A stretch of DNA of 37,283 nt from Candidatus Pacearchaeota archaeon (lineage in GTDB: Archaea > Nanoarchaeota > Nanoarchaeia > Pacearchaeales > GW2011-AR1), in the NCBI GenBank assembly GCA_002686195.1, contig NZAS01000035.1:1-37283 (forward strand), in the 5' to 3' direction. Each line of letters starts with the position of its first letter. Position 1 is the stretch's first letter. Below are positions 7,816 to 16,278 of this stretch, one piece after another. The position numbers and the translations under genes were made by a program. Under the pieces are notes generated by a model. That model ran no database searches. It worked only from the letters and a program-made list of their open reading frames with translations, and was not told the DNA's origin.

Positions 7816-9314
7816 TATTTATTCTTCTCTTCTGGATTAAAGTCAAACACCTCAAACTCTGATTCTGTTTTGTAGATATTTCTTCTTTTTTTACTATGAT
7901 TTTTTAAATACTTAACATTATCAAAAAAGTCAACAACAAACGCATCCTTTTTGTCTTCGTATTTTCTTATGACTCTTCCTATCCTTTGAAGTGCTCTAGT
8001 GCTTGACTTTCCAGATCCAGCAAGAATTAATCCATCAAGAGGCTTAACGTCTATTCCTTCATCAAAAATAATACTTGCGATGGTAACATGAGACCCACCT
8101 TCTCTCATATAGTCAAGGTGCTTTACTCTAACATCCCTTGATGAACTTCCGTGTATAAACTTGGAATTAGGAATTAATTCCTCAAGATTTTTACCGTGAT
8201 CAATTTGTTTTACCAAAACCAAAACCTGCCTACCTGACTCAATCATATTTTCCGCAACATTTTTTATAAGATTATTTCTATAATCGTTATTTACAATAGC
8301 TTCAGAGTACACTTGATGATAGTTTCCCATAAACGCCCCGGAGGTGTGAACAAAGCAAATTCTTGGCTTTACTAACACTCCTTTTTTTATCAAAAAGCTA
8401 GCGCTTATTTCACTAATAGTCTTACCAAAACAAGCATCTATTAAAATATCATCGCCCATATCCCTAAATGGAGTTGCGCTAACACCAAATCTATATAATG
8501 CCTTCTTGCAATAATCAGATATAATCTGACATGTTTCACTTGACCAATGCTGAACTTCATCGCACACCATAACTCTAGCATTTGTAATTAAATATCTTAT
8601 TTTTTCTTTGTCTCCATCAGAACAGTCGGTTTCTTTTTCCGCAGGAGCATCATGAATTATTTTTATCTTCTTCCCTATCGACCTTACTGCAGTCTGTACC
8701 GTCATTATAGTAATGTCTTTAATATCACACTTGCCATCACCGACAACCCCAACCTCTATGTTGTTACCATCTATCGATAAGAATTTTTCGAATTCACTTT
8801 TTGCCTGATATAAAAGATCTTTACTGGTGACGAAAAATACATATGGAGCACGTGCAATTTCTTTTGCTAATCCACAGCTAATACAAGTTTTTCCTGCACC
8901 CGTAGCAGCCTTTATTATTCCCCTTGTTTTTTGACAAGCAACATCTACAACTTCTTTTTGATAGTCCCTTAAGGATACTCCGTCGCTGAAGGATAAGAAC
9001 ATACTCTTATCAACGTTGTCTCTATCATCAACTATATTAAATTCTATATTATTGTCATTGAAAAACGATTTTGCATTAGACAATAGTCCAGATGGAAAAT
9101 GCATACCGTCTTTTTTTATTGCACACCTACAATACTTCTTGTTGTAACACACTGTAGTAATCCAGCCATCCCAGTTGCTATTAGCATTAGACCTCCAAAT
9201 GGCGTCTTCAGGCTGATACCCTAGAGCTCTCTTAAAAGCTGCATATTCTTGCCCTTTTAAAGATCCCTCTATAAAGGTGGAATTATTATCTACTTTAAGA
9301 ATAAGAGATGTCAT
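7815..9314 (-). CDS. superfamily 2 DNA helicase, UvsW/XPB-like
   Basis: A protein of 499 residues with a full set of SF2 motifs: Q-region LRDYQKEVVD (115-124), Walker A AATGAGKT (136-143), motif II DEVQ (252-255) in place of DEAD/DEAH, motif III SAT (279-281), motif V IIFDEGID (415-422) and motif VI QRIGRVIR (443-450). The N-terminal 110 residues look like the accessory domain placed before the helicase core in T4 UvsW-type proteins. Such helicases unwind branched DNA, rescue forks and remodel R-loops during recombination-dependent replication. It lies mid-operon, 2 nt from its upstream neighbour. Family is certain; exact subfamily is inferred from the N-terminal extension and phage context. 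Confidence 0.9.
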   Translation of the reverse strand: MTSLILKVDNNSTFIEGSLKGQEYAAFKRALGYQPEDAIWRSNANSNWDGWITTVCYNKKYCRCAIKKDGMHFPSGLLSNAKSFFNDNNIEFNIVDDRDNVDKSMFLSFSDGVSLRDYQKEVVDVACQKTRGIIKAATGAGKTCISCGLAKEIARAPYVFFVTSKDLLYQAKSEFEKFLSIDGNNIEVGVVGDGKCDIKDITIMTVQTAVRSIGKKIKIIHDAPAEKETDCSDGDKEKIRYLITNARVMVCDEVQHWSSETCQIISDYCKKALYRFGVSATPFRDMGDDILIDACFGKTISEISASFLIKKGVLVKPRICFVHTSGAFMGNYHQVYSEAIVNNDYRNNLIKNVAENMIESGRQVLVLVKQIDHGKNLEELIPNSKFIHGSSSRDVRVKHLDYMREGGSHVTIASIIFDEGIDVKPLDGLILAGSGKSSTRALQRIGRVIRKYEDKKDAFVVDFFDNVKYLKNHSKKRRNIYKTESEFEVFDFNPEEKNK

Positions 9315-9316
9315 TA

Positions 9317-9574
9317 TTAAGATGAACTTCTTGGCACTATATCTTCATCATCTATTGCTGGAACAGATATTCCAAGTTGATAGATTCTCTTTTTATTAAA
9401 TCGTTTATTCTTCTTTTTTTTTCTAGAACCTTCCGTCTCTGGCTCTACATCAGAAAACATATTGGCTGGTAATGATTTTGTATCTCTTGGGCTACCAGAA
9501 CTACCTCCAGCATCATCTCTCGCTCCAGAAGACGAGCCAAGTTCAGTTCGTCCGTATGCCTTAATTATCTTCAT
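9317..9574 (-). CDS. small disordered basic protein
   Basis: About 85 residues, not recognised. It has a short ordered start (MKIIKAYGRTELG), a long Gly/Ser/Asp segment, a very basic RKKKKNKRFNKKR block near the C-terminal third, and an acidic end. The composition suggests nucleic-acid contact by a flexible chain, without a family. I chose ATG 9574, inside the end of the upstream gene, over an in-frame GTG at 9586, because a GGAATGG purine stretch lies just before it. Confidence 0.6.
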   Translation of the reverse strand: MKIIKAYGRTELGSSSGARDDAGGSSGSPRDTKSLPANMFSDVEPETEGSRKKKKNKRFNKKRIYQLGISVPAIDDEDIVPRSSS

Positions 9575-9785
9575 CTGCCATTCCACTCTCGTCTTCTAAA
9601 AGATCCATCTCTTGTATCCTCTTCCCCAAAAAATACTTAGACATATCCCGAAGCCCCTTTATCTTCTCATGAGATACTATAAATTTCCCATTAATACTTA
9701 ATGACAAAATAGTTTCAAGCTTATGGAACATCTTATTAAATACCGTTATGTCTTCAGATATAATCTCTTTGTGCTTGTTGCTCAT
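9561..9785 (-). CDS. small hypothetical protein
   Basis: A protein of 74 residues, not recognised. Predicted to be largely helical: a central segment KMFHKLETILSLSINGKFIV followed by MSKYFLGKRIQEMDLLEDE, and an acidic C-terminus. No Cys cluster, signal or membrane segment. It lies 4 nt after the 361-residue gene and overlaps the next gene, so it is part of the same transcript. Confidence 0.6.
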   Translation of the reverse strand: MSNKHKEIISEDITVFNKMFHKLETILSLSINGKFIVSHEKIKGLRDMSKYFLGKRIQEMDLLEDESGMADEDN

Positions 9786-9789
9786 TTTT

Positions 9790-10875
9790 TCACCATACTC
9801 TCATATCAGAAAGCATATCCTGTAATAGCTTTGGCTTTTCACAATTTTCTTCACCATCTTTTACTCTGAGCATAAACTCCACGGGGGCACCTGACAGCCC
9901 CGATTCTTTTCTCTTTTTTTCAATTAAATCCAACAGTTGATTAACGATGGGCTGCCACACTTCTTTTATTGTAAAATCATACCCACGAACTGGTCCCAGC
10001 ATCTTTTCTATCAATCCAGTATGCCAAAAAGACGAATCAACCGACTGTGTTCCCTTTGAGGACGTGTCCATTGGAGCAAACTGAGCAGATTTGTCGTGAC
10101 CGACTGCCTTTGACTTTAAAACATCTGATATTGAATGCGGAAGATCAAACAAAATACCCATCATAAAGAAGAATTTAGACAAATCATCCTCATCCCACAT
10201 GTTTCCATAGAATGAATTCAATATATCTAAAAAATCAATACTAGACAATAGTCCCTTCATTTCTCGAACAGCCCTCCCTTCGTCACCGAAATAACAAGAC
10301 AGATAGCAGTCGATAATAAATGGAGTAAAGAACACTGGGTCCTTAACTGATGAATTTAAAAATATAATTGGAAAATCATCTGAATCACGAACTTCATCGG
10401 AAAGGTTACTTGACTCAAAATAGGGTCTGCATATATCCGATTTTAAATCAGGAGAAACAACAACTCTATAATTAACGTACGGGATATTTAATTCAGGAAG
10501 AATTAGATCACTCAATGCAATCATAGCATGTGGAAATTGATCCACCTTCATGACATTAGTGACTTCTGCATTAGATAGATTGGACATATCATATATTTCA
10601 TGCAAAATACCAAGATTGAACGCTAGACCAGAACTAAAGCTCTCATTATTAATAAAATTTAATTTTAATAAATTCTGAAGATACACAGTAACCGCGCTGG
10701 ATGACATGATGTATGGAGTACTTGATTTTGACAAAACCATAACATCATCATCTATGTACGCCATGTCCGCATCTTCTATCTTTACCTTAAAATCAAGAAA
10801 TGGACAATTAAAATGTCTAGAGAAATTTCTTAAAAGAGAAGATATTAATGTGTAATTGCTTAAATTATATTCCAT
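9790..10875 (-). CDS. hypothetical protein, 361 residues
   Basis: Not recognised. A soluble-looking protein of mixed alpha/beta character, rich in Ser, Asp and Leu, with aromatic-rich segments (YLSCYFGDEGRAVREMKGLL, FFFMMGILFDLPHS). No Walker, zinc or nuclease motif is visible. A short low-complexity stretch near 250-265 (DKSAQFAPMDTSSKGTQSVD) may be a linker before a C-terminal domain with VWQPIVNQLLDLIEKKRKES. It is placed 3 nt after the zinc-ribbon gene and before small genes leading to the SF2 helicase. A replication or recombination accessory role is only a positional guess. Confidence 0.75.
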   Translation of the reverse strand: MEYNLSNYTLISSLLRNFSRHFNCPFLDFKVKIEDADMAYIDDDVMVLSKSSTPYIMSSSAVTVYLQNLLKLNFINNESFSSGLAFNLGILHEIYDMSNLSNAEVTNVMKVDQFPHAMIALSDLILPELNIPYVNYRVVVSPDLKSDICRPYFESSNLSDEVRDSDDFPIIFLNSSVKDPVFFTPFIIDCYLSCYFGDEGRAVREMKGLLSSIDFLDILNSFYGNMWDEDDLSKFFFMMGILFDLPHSISDVLKSKAVGHDKSAQFAPMDTSSKGTQSVDSSFWHTGLIEKMLGPVRGYDFTIKEVWQPIVNQLLDLIEKKRKESGLSGAPVEFMLRVKDGEENCEKPKLLQDMLSDMRVW

Positions 10876-10878
10876 AAC

Positions 10879-11328
10879 TTACTCGTCTTTTTCCCACAAA
10901 TCAATTTTTGCATATTTTTCTATTTCTTCATCTGAACATCCAAGAAAATACAATAAGTCAATATATGAATGACCTTTATCCAAAAAATCCTTCAACAGGT
11001 CAACCTCATCCTCGTTCAGTCTTGACACTCCCATATCTATGGATGGATCCTCTATTTCATACTCATAAGATCCAAGTTCTGAAAGATCATCTAATCCATT
11101 ATAGATTTCTGCAGCGAGCTCTACAGGCTTAAATCCTTGTTCTGTCTGCAAGATAGTTTGATTTACCTTATCGCAAAATTGACAACGTGATTCAAAAAAC
11201 AATCCTGCCACTCCATCTTCTAATATTTTTATACCCAAACATTCAACTACTCCAACTGTCATTTTCTCATCGCAATATGGGCATCTTTTGTCCTTTAAAA
11301 ATTCTTTTACCCAAACTGGAAGATTCAT
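10879..11328 (-). CDS. zinc-ribbon protein of unknown function
   Basis: A protein of 149 residues. The N-terminal half is a zinc ribbon: CPYC at 16-19 and CQFC near 49-52, separated by a beta-hairpin-like stretch. The C-terminal half is acidic and helical (LNEDEVDLLKDFLDKGHSYI, then LGCSDEEIEKYAKIDLWEKDE). Such proteins often bind DNA, RNA or RNA polymerase, but no specific family is recognised. AAGGGG lies shortly before the ATG. A 28-nt gap separates it from the upstream metallophosphoesterase gene, one of the larger gaps in this operon. Confidence 0.75.
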   Translation of the reverse strand: MNLPVWVKEFLKDKRCPYCDEKMTVGVVECLGIKILEDGVAGLFFESRCQFCDKVNQTILQTEQGFKPVELAAEIYNGLDDLSELGSYEYEIEDPSIDMGVSRLNEDEVDLLKDFLDKGHSYIDLLYFLGCSDEEIEKYAKIDLWEKDE

Positions 11329-11356
11329 GGTTAATTACCCCTTTACTTACTAAAAA

Positions 11357-12547
11357 TTACCTCTTAGACTCCAAGTCAATATTATATGTCCAAGTTATGC
11401 CTCTTTTGTCATGAATTCCAAATATCTTTTGCTCTGACTTAGAAGCTCTATGTATAGTTTTCAAAGAATATACGTCACCTCCTACAAAGGATCCATTACA
11501 TATTAATTTTCCATTATTGGTGCTCAATTCTGCACAGCTATGAAAATGCCCCATTAGTGTGTAATCTGGGATTTTTTTAAGTATACCAGTCATCTTTTGT
11601 TCAAAAGTTTCCAAACCTTTAATTGCAGAACCAGAAGATTTAACATCATCCCCATGTACCATGAGAAAATTATGCCCCTTAATTTCCTCCATATGCCACC
11701 AAGTCTTGGGTACAACAAATTTAATTCTTGGATTATCGCCAAACTTTAATTCAAGCATCTTATAAAATAATACATCCCAATTGTTGTAGTCCTTTTCTGC
11801 ACCAGAAGGAGCTACTCGACCATGATTGCCTCTAATTCCATAGAATTTTATCTCTTTAAACATAGATAACCAGTATGCTATAGATGCAGATATGTGCTCC
11901 ATTGCCGTCATGATCTGATCAAAAATTGGAGTTTCTATATACACGGGACTCCACGCTCCAGCATTATTCATTCCATCAACAATGTCTCCTAAGCAAAAGA
12001 TATGTAGCGTTGGAATTTTATAAAGAGCAGAATGAAGCTCAAATATATCAGATGTTGCTTTTTCTAAATTTTTCAACCTCTTAACAAATGTATTAATAGA
12101 ATATTCGCTTAGTCCACCTGTTTCTTCAAGTGAGTGGTGATGTCCAATGTGAAGATCGCTCAATATAAGACCTATGTCTTCATTTCTGTGTTTTTGTCTT
12201 TTTCTTCCTGGAGGAGTCCACGTTTTGTGTTTAATCTTTGGGGCAGACTTAATTGACTTCTCAACCCTATCTGCTATAAGATCAGCTCGAAGCTTATAGG
12301 TCTCTAACCTGCGCTCTAAGGTATTTGATGTTTTTTGTTCAAATAAAACCTTTTTAGAGTTTTTCATTCTCTTAGAGACTGAATCAATTACTCCAGATTT
12401 ATCCCAGTCTGTTTTTAAAAACTTACTCTTAACCCCCTCTACTGTTCTTCCTAGTTCTCTAGCGATAACAGAATAGGGTAGCCCCTCTGCTTTTGCTTGG
12501 AATAAGTATTCCAGATCCTTCTTAGTCCATGCAGTTGAATGTTTCAT
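11357..12547 (-). CDS. HTH-domain metallophosphoesterase (calcineurin-like)
   Basis: A protein of 396 residues with two parts. Residues 6-48 (WTKKDLEYLFQAKAEGLPYS, then IARELGRTVEGVKSKF) form a Myb/SANT-like helix-turn-helix. From 126 the calcineurin-like phosphoesterase fold starts: SDLHIG (D131, H133), GDIVDG (D188, D191), GNHGR (N241, H242; the usual Asp/Glu after GNH is Gly), VHGDD (H298) and GHFHS (H333-like region, H335). These are the two-metal ligands of the Mre11/SbcD and lambda-phosphatase superfamily. No SbcC/Rad50 partner is seen beside it. A DNA-binding nuclease or phosphatase is likely. GGAG lies 8 nt before the ATG, and the ATG is inside the end of the upstream glycosyltransferase gene. 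Confidence 0.87.
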   Translation of the reverse strand: MKHSTAWTKKDLEYLFQAKAEGLPYSVIARELGRTVEGVKSKFLKTDWDKSGVIDSVSKRMKNSKKVLFEQKTSNTLERRLETYKLRADLIADRVEKSIKSAPKIKHKTWTPPGRKRQKHRNEDIGLILSDLHIGHHHSLEETGGLSEYSINTFVKRLKNLEKATSDIFELHSALYKIPTLHIFCLGDIVDGMNNAGAWSPVYIETPIFDQIMTAMEHISASIAYWLSMFKEIKFYGIRGNHGRVAPSGAEKDYNNWDVLFYKMLELKFGDNPRIKFVVPKTWWHMEEIKGHNFLMVHGDDVKSSGSAIKGLETFEQKMTGILKKIPDYTLMGHFHSCAELSTNNGKLICNGSFVGGDVYSLKTIHRASKSEQKIFGIHDKRGITWTYNIDLESKR

Positions 12548-13328
12548 ATTGTATCTCCAATGTATTATTTAACCAATTACTATTCCTATTCTTATACTCA
12601 CCAGACTTTAATTCTCTCATAGACGTCCGATGTTGTTCTACCATTACAGTGTTATGTTTTCTGGTCATCCCAGAAGAGTTAATCCTATATGTGACCAGTG
12701 GTTCTTGAAGATTATAAAATTTATATCCAAAAGAAATTGCCCTTAACCATAAATCAAAATCAGGTATTGTATATTTATCGGGAGCAAGCGAATATCCGCC
12801 TAAGCTTTTTACACAATTAGACCTAAACATTGTTGTTGGGTCGATTGTTGGATTCATTTTTCCGCCGTAAAACTCCAATACTATTCTGTTGTTGTTTTCT
12901 GGGGGATATGACATCTCTCCAATCAATGAAGAACTTTCGTCTATTTTATTTGCGTGTCCGCCTACACAAAATAGATCCCGATGTTCATTTAGCAGTTTAA
13001 ATTGACGATTGAACCTACCCTTAAGGCTAATGTCATCCCCATCGTGTATCGCAATAAAATCCCCCTCCGAAATATTAATTGCTTGATTTCGTCGCGTTGG
13101 TAAAAACAATCTTATGTCGCTGTCTGCTATCTTTATTTTAGAAAATCCACTTCTTTTCAACTTTGGAAGGCAATTATTTATAAAGATATCCCACGTAGAA
13201 TCCTGAGATCCATCATTTATAACAATCAATTCCGTCTCCATCTCAAAGTCCTGACAACAAAGACTGTTGAATGACTCTTCGATAAACTTTTCACAATTAT
13301 AGATCGGTGTTATTATTGATAAAATCAT
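12522..13328 (-). CDS. family 2 glycosyltransferase
   Basis: A protein of 268 residues with a GT-A fold. The start LSIITPIYNCEKFIEESFNS is the classic GT2 nucleotide-binding opening, followed by LIVINDGSQDST and HDGDDI (the DxD metal site, near 94-98). RNQAINISEGDFIAI precedes it as in other GT2 enzymes, and FDLWLRA near 205 corresponds to the ED/W catalytic region, with Asp in the usual acid position. It would transfer a sugar from an NDP-sugar to a growing glycan in the cytoplasm or at the inner membrane face. Its 3' end overlaps the HTH-phosphoesterase start by 26 nt, so the glycan island is physically fused to the replication operon here. Confidence 0.88.
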   Translation of the reverse strand: MILSIITPIYNCEKFIEESFNSLCCQDFEMETELIVINDGSQDSTWDIFINNCLPKLKRSGFSKIKIADSDIRLFLPTRRNQAINISEGDFIAIHDGDDISLKGRFNRQFKLLNEHRDLFCVGGHANKIDESSSLIGEMSYPPENNNRIVLEFYGGKMNPTIDPTTMFRSNCVKSLGGYSLAPDKYTIPDFDLWLRAISFGYKFYNLQEPLVTYRINSSGMTRKHNTVMVEQHRTSMRELKSGEYKNRNSNWLNNTLEIQYETFNCMD

Positions 13329-13337
13329 ATAGTTTAA

Positions 13338-14459
13338 TTATTCTGTCCCAAAACCAAAAACATCACTATATGATTGACATATTTTTTCCCAATTTAGTTT
13401 CTTTTCCACTTCAAGCCTGCCATCAGTGGATAATTGGTACATTAATTCCCTATTATTTAATAATGAATTAATTTTAATAGCCATATTTTTAACTACAGAA
13501 TCTGTGTACCCACACGAGCCGTCTGACTTCCTTGGAACGCCGTCTAAGACCTCGCCCCCACAAAGATCCTGTGTGTGACCAACTGGCAAAGAAAGCCAAG
13601 GAAGACCTGCTGCCATTGATTCTATCAACACGAGAGGTGCCACCTCCTTCTGTGACGGGAAAACAAATAAATCGCTTCCAAGAAAACACTGCACAACCTC
13701 AGGTCTCTCCATATCTAGAAAAAACTTCACCTTATATGGTCTCGACTTAAATACCTTCTTCATTCTTGCAAGCCAGTTGTTAGCAACATTCCACGTAACC
13801 TTAGATGCGACTATAGCAACAGCAAAATCTTTACGTATTTTATATAATTCATCATATATCTTAAGTAAACCATCATAACCTTTTCCTGGGAAGAAATTAG
13901 CGACAGTTAATAGTATATTTCCATAGTCCCTTCTTAAGCTATCTAACTTGCCACTATACGGTGCGTTAAACTCGTCAATATTTACTCCATTGGGAACGAC
14001 GTGCGTCCTACTGGCAAAATTCATTGTATAATCATAATCCACATAGTTTTTTGAGTGACATATGAATTCTAGATTATTTTCATTTTTTCTTAATAGTTTT
14101 TCTAAAAACTTATTTTTTAGAGTATGATTAAATCCAACCGGTGAGAGAAACAACCTACCAGGAAGTGATGATGAAAACATTAAAATATCCCGCCAGTTTA
14201 CATATGCATCTGAATATACAAATATTGCGTCTGGCTTCTCATCGCTACAAAATCTAATCAGTGAAGCTTTTGTTGCTGGTGATTTTTTAATAGAAATACC
14301 ATCCAATTTCTTTTTTTTAAGAACATTTGACGCACCAACAGTTACGTCCCATTCGTGATTTCTATGTAGGTTTTTGGAAATCTCATGAATAACCATCTCT
14401 GATCCACCCATCTGAAACGGGAGTGCATAATTAGATAATATTAGTAGTTTTTTACTCAT
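13338..14459 (-). CDS. family 4 (GT-B) glycosyltransferase
   Basis: A protein of 373 residues with both Rossmann-like halves. The N-half has LSNYALPFQMGGSEMVIHEI with the Gly-rich acceptor loop. The C-half opens with VPNGVNIDEF and LLTVANFFPGKGYDGLLKI, then FVFPSQKEVAPLVLIESMAA, which holds the Glu-x7-Glu motif for NDP-sugar binding, and GLPWLSLPVG. Length and order are normal for GT4 retaining transferases of O-antigen or capsule synthesis. It lies 9 nt from the downstream GT2 gene and touches the upstream unknown gene, forming a small three-gene run. Donor and acceptor cannot be read from the sequence. Confidence 0.9.
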   Translation of the reverse strand: MSKKLLILSNYALPFQMGGSEMVIHEISKNLHRNHEWDVTVGASNVLKKKKLDGISIKKSPATKASLIRFCSDEKPDAIFVYSDAYVNWRDILMFSSSLPGRLFLSPVGFNHTLKNKFLEKLLRKNENNLEFICHSKNYVDYDYTMNFASRTHVVPNGVNIDEFNAPYSGKLDSLRRDYGNILLTVANFFPGKGYDGLLKIYDELYKIRKDFAVAIVASKVTWNVANNWLARMKKVFKSRPYKVKFFLDMERPEVVQCFLGSDLFVFPSQKEVAPLVLIESMAAGLPWLSLPVGHTQDLCGGEVLDGVPRKSDGSCGYTDSVVKNMAIKINSLLNNRELMYQLSTDGRLEVEKKLNWEKICQSYSDVFGFGTE

Positions 14460-15022
14460 TAGCTTATTGTGAATATGGACGGATCTAAAATGGAAATATT
14501 TCTCTTATTTAAAATTAAAGACCTACGAAACATGTCCTTGCCTACTGTTGTTATTCTATGTTTTGATTTTGTCACTTTAGAAATATCAATTAACTGCTTT
14601 GTAATATTGCACTTTTCATCAACTTTAACCTTGCAACTATCCGAGACTCTTACCACTACTCCGTTAAAGACATAATCTCTTTTGGGGTTGTATTTTCCAA
14701 AGATAGTTCTCCTTCCAAATAGTTGCAACCACTCTTTTCTAATAAAAAAATTAGCATCCATTATCTCAAATCCAAAATTAAATAATTTATTTAATATAAT
14801 ACAATTTGCTCTTAAGGAGCCTTTTTTTTTATCTCTACTAAACGATGGTGAACATAAGTATATAGATCCATCAATCTTAACATTAAAAGATAGGTCATCT
14901 ATACAAAAACCATCAGACCTATTAACTATGTTTTTTACCTCGCCTATCGCATCTTTGCCACAAAACCCATTAAAAACAAGAGAAGATGAATTGTCTGTGC
15001 AATATAGGAGTGAATTAATCAT
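14459..15022 (-). CDS. hypothetical protein in glycan cluster
   Basis: A protein of 187 residues, not recognised. It looks like a mixed beta-rich domain: FNVKIDGSIYLCSPSFSRD, FGFEIMDANFFIRKEWL, then VFNGVVVRVSDSCKV. The pattern of hydrophobic strands and the FFIRKEW segment recall nucleotide-binding or transferase accessory domains with a nucleotidyltransferase-like flavour, but no catalytic motif is firm. It overlaps the UDP-sugar dehydrogenase stop and touches the GT4 gene, so it is co-translated with sugar enzymes. Confidence 0.7.
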   Translation of the reverse strand: MINSLLYCTDNSSSLVFNGFCGKDAIGEVKNIVNRSDGFCIDDLSFNVKIDGSIYLCSPSFSRDKKKGSLRANCIILNKLFNFGFEIMDANFFIRKEWLQLFGRRTIFGKYNPKRDYVFNGVVVRVSDSCKVKVDEKCNITKQLIDISKVTKSKHRITTVGKDMFRRSLILNKRNISILDPSIFTIS

Positions 15023-15872
15023 TCTTCCTGTTCGATACGGCAGATTTCATACTAGCCCAATCTCTATCTTCTCTAACATGAAGATTTTGCTCCCAGACTG
15101 CCTTGAGTATTTTAGGGTCCAACTCATTTTTCTCAAAAACTCTAATAAGAGCATTGATGTCCTTTGGAAAACAAAGCCCACCCATACCTCTATGTCCATC
15201 TGGACCAGGTACATTATAATGACTCTGCCCTATCCTTCCATCCGACAATACACCCCTCATTACTCCACTCCAATCTAAGTCCAACTTATCAGCAAGAAGC
15301 TTCATCTCATTAAAGAAAAGAACCTTGGTTGCAAAGAATGTATTAGCCATATATTTAACCATCTCTGATTCGTTAGAGGTCATAATCATAGTTTCTGCAC
15401 CAGGGAATCTGTAATCATATAGATCCTTGAGCTGACTAGCTGGAGCACCGTCTCCCCCTACGATATTCCTTGCAGGAGTTATGAAGTCGACCAGAGCACA
15501 CCTTGCCGTTAAAAATTCAGGAGAATGAAGTATGTTGCTGGTAGAGTATTTAACACACAGTGCTGCTGTCGTGCCAATTGGGACTGTTGATTTAATAATA
15601 AATAATGCATTTCGGTTATAATCAGAAGAAAATATCTTATCAAAAACGTTCTCTATAATAGAAAGATCTGCATCTCCACCTTCGACATTTTCCATTGGAG
15701 TTGGGAGGCACATAAAAACAATATCTGAAGAAATTACGTCTTCAAAAGTGGATGTAGATAATTTTGGATTTACATCATAAACAGATATATTATCAACATA
15801 TTCTACGAATCCACGCACTATTGCTGAGCCAACAAAGCCCCCACCAATAACCCCTATCTTTTTACTTCTCAT
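15015..15872 (-). CDS. short UDP-glucose/GDP-mannose dehydrogenase-type enzyme
   Basis: NAD-dependent oxidation of an NDP-hexose to its uronate is the family reaction. The 285 residues show the Rossmann opening GVIGGGFVGSAI (8-19), the MCLPTPM segment (54-60), STVPIGTT (95-102), SPEFLTARCAL, the conserved Lys in EMVKYMANTFFATKV (K173) and the active-site Cys in GGLCFPKD (C234, D238). All catalytic residues are present. It stops soon after the central dimerisation helix, so most of the C-terminal NDP-binding domain of the usual 390-450-residue enzymes is missing. Short phage versions of this enzyme exist, so it may still work, perhaps with altered substrate binding. A purine-rich AGGAG lies about 14 nt before the ATG. 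The neighbours are a HAD protein and glycosyltransferases. Confidence 0.88.
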   Translation of the reverse strand: MRSKKIGVIGGGFVGSAIVRGFVEYVDNISVYDVNPKLSTSTFEDVISSDIVFMCLPTPMENVEGGDADLSIIENVFDKIFSSDYNRNALFIIKSTVPIGTTAALCVKYSTSNILHSPEFLTARCALVDFITPARNIVGGDGAPASQLKDLYDYRFPGAETMIMTSNESEMVKYMANTFFATKVLFFNEMKLLADKLDLDWSGVMRGVLSDGRIGQSHYNVPGPDGHRGMGGLCFPKDINALIRVFEKNELDPKILKAVWEQNLHVREDRDWASMKSAVSNRKND

Positions 15873-15882
15873 TTTTGTGTTT

Positions 15883-16275
15883 TTAACTCCTCTTTTTAAT
15901 GTCTTCCATGCAGCTATTCCAGCTGTTGAATGCTATTGCCTTGTCGTCTATGTAAAACTTTGCCCTTGGCTTCTCACAGGTTATATCGGCAATATATTTC
16001 AATAAGCCGTGTTTTCTTAGCCATTCTTGTATTAGATGTGCCCCTGATCTCCCATCAACTAATGGTCTATCGCCCCTTGCTTTGCATGTAAATATAATAA
16101 CATTATATTTCTTGGATAGTTCCTTGATAGCTTCAACCGATCCAGGAACAGGGTCGTCATATATCGACCCATCAAAAAATCCCTTAGAATTAGAATGAAT
16201 AACTCCATCAAAATCTATGGCTATATTATTGTTATTTTCTTTTGCTTGTAACTTATTATAATCATCAATAATCAT
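15883..16275 (-). CDS. HAD-superfamily phosphatase-like protein
   Basis: A protein of 130 residues. HAD motif I is IAIDFDGVI (D22-D24 region), motif II-like IIFTCKARGD lies mid-protein, and KPRAKFYIDDKAIAF near the end gives the conserved Lys and the DD acid pair. No large cap domain fits in this length. Small HADs of this kind occur in polysaccharide clusters as sugar-phosphate or nucleotide phosphatases. It lies between the UDP-sugar dehydrogenase and a galactosyltransferase-like gene with gaps of 3 to 10 nt. Substrate unknown. Confidence 0.82.
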   Translation of the reverse strand: MIIDDYNKLQAKENNNNIAIDFDGVIHSNSKGFFDGSIYDDPVPGSVEAIKELSKKYNVIIFTCKARGDRPLVDGRSGAHLIQEWLRKHGLLKYIADITCEKPRAKFYIDDKAIAFNSWNSCMEDIKKRS

Positions 16276-16278
16276 TAT

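Noticed and set aside
14682..15278. Plus-strand ORF of 198 codons
   Set aside because: It is antisense to the UDP-sugar dehydrogenase and its neighbour, both of which have clear or coupled coding frames; no motif is seen in the plus-strand product.
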